Source: Paenibacillus sp. VTT E-133291 (GTDB lineage Bacteria > Bacillota > Bacilli > Paenibacillales > Paenibacillaceae). From it: a stretch of DNA of 64,000 nt. Shown one piece after another: positions 42,738 to 49,475 of this stretch. The translations under genes were made by a program, and so were the position numbers. How positions within the stretch are numbered: the stretch's first letter is position 1; each line of letters begins with the position of its first letter. The notes beneath the pieces are model-generated. The model was not told the DNA's origin. It made no database searches and worked only from the letters and a program-made list of their open reading frames with translations. Location: the NCBI RefSeq assembly GCF_002264395.1, contig NZ_NFVA01000014.1, positions 27,041 through 91,040 on the forward strand, in the 5' to 3' direction.

Positions 42738-43655
42738 ATGGCATTTATCGTTGGAGTTGATGGGGGTGGCACGAAAACAGCTGTCACCATTACGCATGAC
42801 CAGGATGACTCTTTATTCACCTTTACTGTAGGGCCTATTAATTATAACGGTGGTGATGCTGATGCGATTGCCGCCTCCTTTGAAGAAATTTTTAGTCAAA
42901 CGAAGCTCTACTGCGGTAATTTACAAGAAGTTGCTCATATATGTATAGGTGCGGCAGGAATAAGTAATCCGCTGGTCATCCATTTGTTGAAGCAGCATGT
43001 GAGAAATAACGGTTATATCGGGCCATTAACGATTACAGGCGATCAAGAAACCGCATTATACGGGGCACAAAATGCGATGCAAGGCATCATTCTCATTGCC
43101 GGTACAGGATCGATTTGCTTTGGGGTCAATGAAAAAGGAGAGCAGCATCGCACAGGAGGCTTTGGTCATCTGATTGATGACGAAGGAAGCGGTTATAGCA
43201 TTGGACGCGATCTATTATCCGTATTAGTTCAAGTGGAGGACGGAAGAATAACCGATACGATCATCCCAGTGATGGTATATGAGCAGCTTGGATTAAGCAC
43301 TGTGAAAGAGATTATTGGCTTTGTTTATGATAAAAATACGACGAAAAAAGATATTGCGCAGCTCGCACCGATTATGACGACCGCATGCAAGAAGGGCGAT
43401 GCACATGCAATAGCGTTAGCGGAGAAATGTGCAGCCAATTTATATGAGCTTGTTGTGCCTGTTATTGAACGGCTTAAGCTATATGAAAGTCCGATTGCGA
43501 TTGCAGGAAGTGTGCTGCAAAAGTCTCGCTTTGTGAAAGAAGCCTTGGAGCGAAAGCTCGCACAGAGCTACCCGCAAACAAAGCTGATTTTGCCGATTAA
43601 GGATGCAGCCTATGGTGCTGTCCTGTTAGGAAGATCAAAAATGAACAACAACTAG
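42738..43655 (+). CDS. BadF-type GlcNAc/MurNAc kinase
   Basis: 305 residues of the BadF/BadG/BcrA ATPase family: phosphate-1 loop GVDGGGTKT near residue 6, phosphate-2 LIAGTGSICFG near 116 followed by GGFGHLIDDEGSGYSIG, and an adenosine motif near AIAGSVLQ. Relatives are human-type NAGK and the clostridial MurK, which phosphorylates both MurNAc and GlcNAc. In this cluster it would phosphorylate sugars freed by NamZ and NagZ or brought in by the ABC importer. ATG 42738 has AAGGGGA upstream. A GCCTTC/GAAGGC hairpin sits in the 128-base gap before it. Confidence 0.87.
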   Translation: MAFIVGVDGGGTKTAVTITHDQDDSLFTFTVGPINYNGGDADAIAASFEEIFSQTKLYCGNLQEVAHICIGAAGISNPLVIHLLKQHVRNNGYIGPLTITGDQETALYGAQNAMQGIILIAGTGSICFGVNEKGEQHRTGGFGHLIDDEGSGYSIGRDLLSVLVQVEDGRITDTIIPVMVYEQLGLSTVKEIIGFVYDKNTTKKDIAQLAPIMTTACKKGDAHAIALAEKCAANLYELVVPVIERLKLYESPIAIAGSVLQKSRFVKEALERKLAQSYPQTKLILPIKDAAYGAVLLGRSKMNNN

Positions 43656-43671
43656 TTTTTGTTGCTATGGA

Positions 43672-43727
43672 AAAATAAGGGTGTGTCATAAGTCCGAGCA
43701 GTTGGACTTGCGACACACCCTTATTTT
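43672..43727. terminator. Bidirectional terminator ending the MurNAc cluster
   Basis: A 16-bp perfect outer stem (43672-43687 with 43712-43727), with an inner AGTCC/GGACT stem. It also serves the convergent GNAT gene. Confidence 0.9.
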
Positions 43728-43751
43728 AAAATGGTAGGAATCAAAAATGGC

Positions 43752-44960
43752 TTAAAATTTATCGGTCAAATAAAACACGGCTTGTTGTTTCGGAAATAGA
43801 GCTTGAAGGATGTTAGCGTGCTCAGTACTGTCCTTTGCTGCGCCTGCTTCATTATAGCCGAACATGATATAAGTCATTAGCTCGCGTTCATCTACTTCTA
43901 TTGAAGTATAGGGATTGGTATGATTACTAGCATCGGAAACAGAAAGCTGCTTTTGCTTATAATCCAAGTAGATACAGTCCTCATTGCTGCGAAGTGCAAT
44001 ATGCAGCTCCTGGTCTGCAATTATGTTGCTACGGTTTAGGCGATCTTCTAATTCAGGCTGAAGCTTATGGAAAGTTGAACTGAGATTGATCATTTTCCAC
44101 ATCGCCATATTGATTTGAATTGAATTTGCTTGATGCTGTTGGTAATAGGAATATAGCTTATGGTCCTCTGGGAGCATCGCTAATATTTGCTTTGCATTTT
44201 GGCGCAGCTGACATAAGGCATGAAACAAAGCTTCAACGCCGTTTTCGGCTTCGTTCAAATACAATAATTCATTAATAAATACTTGTTCAGTATCTTTCTT
44301 TTCAATGATGCCATAAGCGACGATTTTTCCATTTCTGCGAAGGAGCAAGCAGTCAACGTTCTTCCATTCCGGCCAGGTCAATAAATCATTCCAATACGTT
44401 CTACTTCGGATCACGGTATAGGTACGATTCTTATTGAATTGTTCATAGATGAAACGGATATCATCGAGATAACAGGCTTCAAAAGGAATGATTTCATCAC
44501 TGCTTTGCTGCTGCTCCAAGCTTGCTGGTTTTTCAATTGCGAAAGCAGTCTCGGGAATAAGTCTCCAGCCAGCCTTTTCATAAAACGCATGCTTGCTAGC
44601 CAAAAGCAAGCTTATATCATAATCGGTTTCTTTCATATAATTGGTCTGCGCATGAAGAATTTTGTGTGCAAGCCCCAGCCCGCGGTAATTCAGATCTGTA
44701 CCGACACTCCCCATTGCACCTGTTTTCAAGATCGCTTGACCGACTCTAATATAAAACGGAAAAATTTGTACATTAGATGCAATCTTATCGTCAACCATCG
44801 CAAACCATGTTGTATCTGGATCATATGTGGTGTCTAGGTCTAATCTTTCTTGGAAAAAAGCTCGGCCTACAGAAAAGCATTCATCTAAAATATCGTAAAT
44901 CTTTTCAAGCTGCTCTCTAGTTGGATGGTTCATTACGATGATGTTTGGTGTCGTCGTCAT
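43752..44960 (-). CDS. Eis-like GNAT acetyltransferase
   Basis: 402 residues with the three-part Eis layout: a GNAT domain (about 1-150, with MGSVGTDLNYRGLGLAHKIL as the acetyl-CoA loop and FYEKAGWRL), a second degenerate GNAT domain (about 155-285) and a C-terminal SCP2-like domain (about 295-400). Eis proteins acetylate amines, including aminoglycosides in mycobacteria; bacillus relatives are mostly uncharacterised. AGGAGG before the ATG. It is convergent with and not part of the MurNAc operon. Confidence 0.78.
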   Translation of the reverse strand: MTTTPNIIVMNHPTREQLEKIYDILDECFSVGRAFFQERLDLDTTYDPDTTWFAMVDDKIASNVQIFPFYIRVGQAILKTGAMGSVGTDLNYRGLGLAHKILHAQTNYMKETDYDISLLLASKHAFYEKAGWRLIPETAFAIEKPASLEQQQSSDEIIPFEACYLDDIRFIYEQFNKNRTYTVIRSRTYWNDLLTWPEWKNVDCLLLRRNGKIVAYGIIEKKDTEQVFINELLYLNEAENGVEALFHALCQLRQNAKQILAMLPEDHKLYSYYQQHQANSIQINMAMWKMINLSSTFHKLQPELEDRLNRSNIIADQELHIALRSNEDCIYLDYKQKQLSVSDASNHTNPYTSIEVDERELMTYIMFGYNEAGAAKDSTEHANILQALFPKQQAVFYLTDKF

Positions 44961-45134
44961 CTTTCATTTCCTCCTGCGCCGTAATGTTGGGATAAATTTA
45001 ATAAATGAAAAAAAAGGTTTTTTGGAATTTAATTTCTTATTTATAGTTTAATGTTGAAAGAAAAATTCGTCAATAAATGGAACGTGTGGAATCATAGAAG
45101 TGATACAATATTTAGATTGCTCAATATAGTCTAA

Positions 45135-45257
45135 ATGAGTATTAGGAAAATAGCGACTTCGGCTGAGCAATTACAAGCACAAAGCGCACAAATGAAGGCG
45201 CAGCTTAAAAAGAAGAATGATAAACCGTTCAAGAACTTTTTGCCGGCCTTGAAGTAA
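45135..45257 (+). pseudogene. C-terminal remnant of a methyl-accepting chemotaxis protein
   Basis: Forty codons reading IATSAEQLQAQSAQMKAQLK and a Lys/Phe-rich tail resemble the last helix of chemotaxis receptors. The whole signalling domain is missing and there is no SD. It directly precedes the RpiR remnant. Confidence 0.5.
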
Positions 45258-45258
45258 C

Positions 45259-45459
45259 ATGCTGTCTCAGCTCGCTGATGTATCTTTATTCACATCCCGT
45301 GAGCCGGAAGCTAAGCTTCGTAGTTCGGCAACAAGCTCCAGATTTGCTCAATTGTTTGTGCTCGATATTGTTTTTAACGCTTATGCTTCTGCTCAGCATG
45401 ATTTTACTGTGGAGCAGCTAGGAAAGACAAGAAAAATGATTGAAGTCTTGTATGATTAA
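45259..45459 (+). pseudogene. C-terminal remnant of an RpiR-family regulator
   Basis: Sixty-six codons begin LADVSLFTSREPEAKLRSSA and continue TSSRFAQLFVLDIVFNAYAS, the end of an RpiR SIS domain (compare the intact murR product: ADIVLSISTPE, AMGSRIAMLTIIDILF). The HTH and most of the SIS fold are absent, and no SD is visible. Confidence 0.65.
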
Positions 45460-45497
45460 TGTTGTGATAAGCCTACTCATTGAATGGAGGAGATTTT

Positions 45498-45974
45498 CTG
45501 GAAGCTAAAGTAATAACATTACCTCCTTTTCATGTTGTAGGCTACAAAATTGAAGCAGATATTAAAGAATTTGAGTCTGGTCTTGGTAAGAGTATTTATC
45601 ATTCGTTATTTGAAAGAAAAGACGAAATTCAATGCAAGAAAAATGAGAATGTGATTTTAATGCAGATTTATCCTATGAATCCCGATTTTAATCCTCAGCT
45701 GGATAGGTTTACACATATTCTTTGTTATGAAGTAAGTAAACAAGGTGATGTTCCGTTAGATATTTTAGGTCATGCTGTCGGTGAGAGTAAGTATGTTACT
45801 TACACACACCAGGGACTTGAATCGGAACTTAGTCGTTCATATGACTATGTATATGGACAATGGATTAGAGAAACTGGAAATGAACCAAAGGATTATGATT
45901 TTGAAATTTGGGATGAAAGATATAAACCAGAAAGTCTAGAGAATGAGATTGATTTGTTTGTTGCATTGAAGTAA
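45498..45974 (+). CDS. GyrI-like / effector-binding-domain protein
   Basis: 158 residues of the stand-alone AraC effector-binding (GyrI-like) fold: VITLPPFHVVGYKIEADI at the start, a central helix, LGHAVGESKYVTYTHQG near residue 97 and a final acidic segment with DFEIWDERY. Such proteins bind small hydrophobic cations or drugs. The only start at proper distance from GGAGGAG (45486-45492) is CTG 45498, giving an N-terminus MEAKVITLPP that matches the family; a TTG at 45480 lies before the SD. Initiation at CTG would be unusual, or the ATG was lost recently. Confidence 0.75.
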   Translation: MEAKVITLPPFHVVGYKIEADIKEFESGLGKSIYHSLFERKDEIQCKKNENVILMQIYPMNPDFNPQLDRFTHILCYEVSKQGDVPLDILGHAVGESKYVTYTHQGLESELSRSYDYVYGQWIRETGNEPKDYDFEIWDERYKPESLENEIDLFVALK

Positions 45975-45999
45975 TTATTTATGCTTTAGCCTAGACGTG

Positions 46000-46034
46000 A
46001 ACAAGCTCCTGTGAATATCACAGAAGCTTGTTTG
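46000..46034. terminator. Hairpin between convergent GyrI-like and XRE genes
   Basis: AACAAGCT-CTGTG/CACAG-AGCTTGTT with single-base bulges; the flanking T run is short. Probably a weak bidirectional terminator. Confidence 0.5.
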
Positions 46035-46046
46035 TGCTGCGGATTA

Positions 46047-46268
46047 TTAATTTTTGCTGGGATAGCGCTTAGGGTTATCTGTCTGACCCAAAATATAGTC
46101 GATGCTTACTTTATGGAAATTAGCTAGCGTAATTAAAACGGCGCTCGGAACATCCAAATTTCCATTCTCGTAACGGGAGTAGGTAGCTTGTGTAATATGT
46201 AAAAGCTCAGCCATTTGTTGCTGTGTAAGATCTTTATCTTCGCGTAAGTCGCGGATTCTTGTGTACAA
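46047..46268 (-). CDS. XRE-family small transcriptional regulator
   Basis: 73 residues, essentially a single HTH_3 domain: RIRDLREDKDLTQQQMAELL, then ITQATYSRYENGNLDVPS as the recognition region and SIDYILGQTD at the end. Starts with TTG at 46268; an in-frame stop just upstream rules out an earlier start. It is divergent from a DUF6809 gene, and two similar palindromes fill the gap, so autorepression and control of the neighbour are likely. Confidence 0.88.
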   Translation of the reverse strand: MYTRIRDLREDKDLTQQQMAELLHITQATYSRYENGNLDVPSAVLITLANFHKVSIDYILGQTDNPKRYPSKN

Positions 46269-46293
46269 TGCTCATCACCCAAGCCAAGTTTAC

Positions 46294-46314
46294 TTTATGC
46301 GAAAATTGCATATT
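46294..46314. promoter_or_regulatory. Operator-like palindrome 1 (imperfect)
   Basis: TTTATGCGA-AAA-TTGCATATT. The left half is identical to that of palindrome 2; the right half deviates at three positions. Its centre is 25 bases from that of palindrome 2. Confidence 0.6.
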
Positions 46315-46318
46315 GTTA

Positions 46319-46339
46319 TTTATGCGATTTTCGCATAAA
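46319..46339. promoter_or_regulatory. Operator-like palindrome 2 (perfect)
   Basis: TTTATGCGA-TTT-TCGCATAAA, a perfect 9-bp inverted repeat with a 3-base spacer, in the divergent XRE/DUF6809 intergenic region. Confidence 0.7.
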
Positions 46340-46380
46340 ATTTATACGTGTTAGGAGTATTAGTTGCGAAAGGAGGCATG

Positions 46381-46644
46381 ATGGTGATCATTTTGGAGGA
46401 TTTTTATTATGGAAGATTGAGTCCGAATGAGTTAATTAAGCCAAGTGATCCTGAACTGCAGAAGATTAATCAGAAAATCACTGATTTTTTACAATTGCTC
46501 AAAGAGAGGTTATCCGAGGAAGATTTTGACCAAGTCGAAATGCTATTCGATTTACAGAGTGACTCAAGCTCTTTGCACTCTGCATTATCTTTTATCCAAG
46601 GCTATAAAATAGGGGCATTAATGATGATTGATGTATTTAGATAG
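46381..46644 (+). CDS. DUF6809-family small protein
   Basis: About 87 residues, all helical: ILEDFYYGRLSPNE at the start, a middle LLKERLSEEDFDQVEMLFDL and FIQGYKIGALMMIDVF at the end. This matches the small DUF6809 family often found beside XRE regulators in Firmicutes; function unknown. AAAGGAGG at 46369-46376 serves ATG 46381 or GTG 46384. Divergent from the XRE gene across two palindromes. Confidence 0.7.
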   Translation: MVIILEDFYYGRLSPNELIKPSDPELQKINQKITDFLQLLKERLSEEDFDQVEMLFDLQSDSSSLHSALSFIQGYKIGALMMIDVFR

Positions 46645-46792
46645 GGCAAGAATTAACTCAATGTATCCTTTGACTTCATGTCCATTTTTGCCAGAATAGA
46701 ATACAAACGACTAAGCGAAGAATGAAGCAGGACAAAGAGGCTGGAGCGAAAAAAGGCATTTGGACAAACGGAAAGCAACTGTTTCTATACTA

Positions 46793-47168
46793 TTATGATA
46801 AGAACAAAAGGTCGGTACTGGAATGAGCTAGGTGATGCTGCTCTGACAAAACGGCAACAAGTGATTCATTGACTAGGGGACGATGATCGATATGTTTGCC
46901 GGGCTCTGTATAACGTACAAATCCAATGTGAATCGTTCCTTCATGTAAAGCCTGCCACTGCTGAGCAGACGTTATTTCATGTAATGTGAGTTGTGCTTGT
47001 GGATAACGATCCCGAAACATTTTTAACATATTAACCAATACTCCACCAGCTGCTTTGCTGGCTTAAGGGAGGCTGTATCATAATTAGCTTCTCTGCTGCA
47101 CGGTTAAAATGCAGTTCTTCTGCTACTGCAATAAAGTATTGTAGTTTTTTTATGTCCATACTTTTCAT
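46793..47168 (-). pseudogene. Truncated LysR-family regulator
   Basis: The minus strand starts at ATG 47168 (GGGAGA upstream) with [20 protein letters not shown] and the HTH up to [10 protein letters not shown]; the frame then breaks near 47035. A second frame continues [20 protein letters not shown] to LVAVLSEQHHLA before ending. The linker helix, part of the effector domain and the C-terminus are missing. It is divergent from the TIM-barrel gene at 47406, which it may once have controlled. Confidence 0.75.
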
Positions 47169-47405
47169 TCTCCCTTGAAATGTTTCTCCAAGCAAGTATA
47201 AGGATCTTTGAACGAAAATGAAAGGAATGGCATGTCGTTCCCCCATAAGCATCCCACCACATCTTAATTTTTGACAAAAAAAGATTTATTGCAATTGGAT
47301 CGTAGAATGTGTTAAAGGTGACTAGAGATGGTTTTATTCGAGTGCATGATGCGCTAGACTAGAAATGACGAACTATTAGATTGGTCATGAAGGAGGATAA
47401 TGACG

Positions 47406-48248
47406 ATGATAAGAGGATTAACAACAGCAGGCTTGGGTGAACTCAGTTCTATAGAAGAATATATCAGACTTGCGAGCCAATTCGGCTTCCAGTCGATAGA
47501 CGCAAATCCATTGGAGTTCGTACAGCAGTATGGCAAGGATGGGGCTGTTCAATTGCTGGAAAGTCATGGCATCGTGTTAGGATCATTTGGTTTAGTGGTA
47601 GATTGGCGCACGACAGAGGAAAGCTTTAGGGAAGGGTTGAAATCGCTTACCGAAATGGCTGAGGCCGCTGCTGCATTAAATTGTACGACATGTTGTACAT
47701 ATATTTTACCTTCGACAGATCTACCGGCCGCACCGTTTATGATTGCAGCCACAAGACGTTTAAGACTATGCGCTGAAATATTAGGCGCTTATGGAATTAC
47801 ATTAGCTTTAGAGTTCGTAGGCCCTCATCACTTACGTACACAATGGGCAAATCCAACGATCTGGACGATGGAAGATACGTTGAGTTGGATGGAGACGATT
47901 CAAGTAAAAAATATCGGAATGTTACTGGATTCCTACCATTGGCATACGAATGGCTTAACAAGCGAGGATCTATTGAAATTACAACCGCATCAAATCGCGT
48001 ATGTCCATATCAATGATGCTAAATCTCTTCCGAGAGTGGAATTGCTAGATTTCGATCGATTGTATCCAGGGGAAGGATCTATTGATCTTACAGGATTCAT
48101 GGGAAGCCTGAAAAAGATCGGATATACCGGCGTGATCGCCCAAGAAGTCCTAGCACCAGCTTCCGCGCAAAGTTCATCTGAATTATTTTCCCGTTCCAAA
48201 GCTGGTTTCGATAAGGTATTCTCATCACTGGAAAGCGCACCGATATAG
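47406..48248 (+). CDS. Sugar phosphate isomerase/epimerase-like TIM-barrel protein
   Basis: 280 residues of the xylose-isomerase-like (AP endonuclease 2) fold: RGLTTAGLGEL at the start, LALEFVGPHHL near 142 with the first metal Glu, MLLDSYHWH near 180, YVHINDAK near 206, and VIAQEVLAP near 248 with the last Glu. These residues bind a divalent metal for aldose-ketose or epimerase chemistry, often on inositol or keto-sugars. AAGGAGG suits ATG 47406 better than 47400. Apart from the LysR remnant it has no pathway neighbours, so the substrate is unknown. Confidence 0.8.
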   Translation: MIRGLTTAGLGELSSIEEYIRLASQFGFQSIDANPLEFVQQYGKDGAVQLLESHGIVLGSFGLVVDWRTTEESFREGLKSLTEMAEAAAALNCTTCCTYILPSTDLPAAPFMIAATRRLRLCAEILGAYGITLALEFVGPHHLRTQWANPTIWTMEDTLSWMETIQVKNIGMLLDSYHWHTNGLTSEDLLKLQPHQIAYVHINDAKSLPRVELLDFDRLYPGEGSIDLTGFMGSLKKIGYTGVIAQEVLAPASAQSSSELFSRSKAGFDKVFSSLESAPI

Positions 48249-48282
48249 ATTGAATTTGAAAATATTCCAAAAAGGGAAAAGT

Positions 48283-48433
48283 GGTGGAAGGGAATTTTGG
48301 AACTGTAGGAGCGGTAGCGTCAGACTTTGTCTGCGGATTTCAACCGTTAAGAACGGTATAATCAAGAAATCTGCAGACAAAAGCGGCCGGAAGTCCAAAC
48401 ATTCTCTGGAGTCACGACCAACCCGAAATAGGA
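48283..48433. repeat. Structured palindromic element (MITE- or ncRNA-like)
   Basis: A 16-base arm at 48326-48341 (TTTGTCTGCGGATTTC) is complementary to 48366-48381 with one or two mismatches. Between them lies ACCGTT-AAG-AACGGT (48343-48357). Outer arms near 48296-48300 and 48395-48399 add TTTGG/CCAAA. The element fills most of the 330 bases without a gene here. I recall similar elements dispersed in Paenibacillus genomes, but cannot verify copies from this window alone. Confidence 0.6.
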
Positions 48434-48576
48434 AAATCATCTGATCAATCTATATAGCATTTGATGATCTCGCGTGAACTAAGTTCTAATGAAACTTCTA
48501 CCGAGTGTTGGTAGAAGTTTTTTTTTCTGTTAGCAAACGCTCTCCCCATGTGATAGTATTTCACTAAAATGCGGAG

Positions 48577-49308
48577 ATGACGTTCGCTATGTACTTCTTC
48601 TTGTTAACATTCTTCCTCTTTATATCAGGATGTCAGACAGATGATTTCAAAGTGTTAAACAAACAAGGGCAGCAATCAACTCAGGAGGTGAATACTGAAA
48701 TGGATAAGATGAACCAAACACTGTTAGCTGCGGTTAAGCAAGGCGACAAGGATCTTATTTCTAAGCTATTAGCTGATGGTGCAGATATTGATACTACAGA
48801 CATTGATGGTAGAACCTCCGCATTAATCGCTGTACACACGAATCAACTGGATATTTTCAAATTATTGCTTGAACAAGGTGCCAACATCAATATCCGCGAC
48901 AATCGCTCGGATAATCCACTTCTCTATGCAGGGGCTGAAGGGATGCTTGATTTTGTGAAGGTGTCTATTGCTGCAGGTGCTGATACATCCATTCTGAACA
49001 GGTTTGGGGGAACTGCCCTCATTCCTGCTGCTGACCGCGGTCATGTGGACATTGTGGAAGAGCTTCTTACAAGTTCTGATGTCAATATTGATCATGTCAA
49101 TAATCTGGGTTGGACGGCATTACTTGAAGCTATCATACTGGGCGATGGCGGGAAGGCACATCAGATAATACTTGAATTGTTAATTCAGCATGGTGCTGAC
49201 ATTCAACTTGCGGATTCTAATGGAATTAGCCCCTTACAGCATGCACAAAATAGGGGTTACCAAGAAATGGTTGATCTGCTGATGAATAAACGTAGTGAGT
49301 CGTTATAA
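48577..49308 (+). CDS. Ankyrin-repeat lipoprotein
   Basis: 243 residues. A lipoprotein signal peptide ends with lipobox ISGC (Cys near residue 19), followed by a short linker and about five ankyrin repeats (residues 47-240) with the usual pattern, e.g. LLEQGANINIRDNRSDNPLLYAGAEG (in part) and LLIQHGADIQLADSNG. Ankyrin repeats mediate protein binding; outside the membrane this may guard or tether another envelope protein. Start ATG 48577 or 48589; the SD is poor for both. Confidence 0.8.
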   Translation: MTFAMYFFLLTFFLFISGCQTDDFKVLNKQGQQSTQEVNTEMDKMNQTLLAAVKQGDKDLISKLLADGADIDTTDIDGRTSALIAVHTNQLDIFKLLLEQGANINIRDNRSDNPLLYAGAEGMLDFVKVSIAAGADTSILNRFGGTALIPAADRGHVDIVEELLTSSDVNIDHVNNLGWTALLEAIILGDGGKAHQIILELLIQHGADIQLADSNGISPLQHAQNRGYQEMVDLLMNKRSESL

Positions 49309-49312
49309 TTTT

Positions 49313-49352
49313 AAAAAAAGGAAACTCCGACTATTTGGAGTTTCCTTTTTTT
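49313..49352 (+). terminator. Rho-independent terminator
   Basis: A 16-base arm of A7-GGAAACTCC pairs with GGAGTTTCC-T7. Confidence 0.9.
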
Positions 49353-49475
49353 GTCCTTTAAATACAAGATTACTTACGTCCACTGATCTCGTAATATAGT
49401 ATAATCAGACTATAATGTTCAATAGTGGAAGATGGGAATATAGCACTATTAAATTTATCGAAGAATGAGGCGTGC

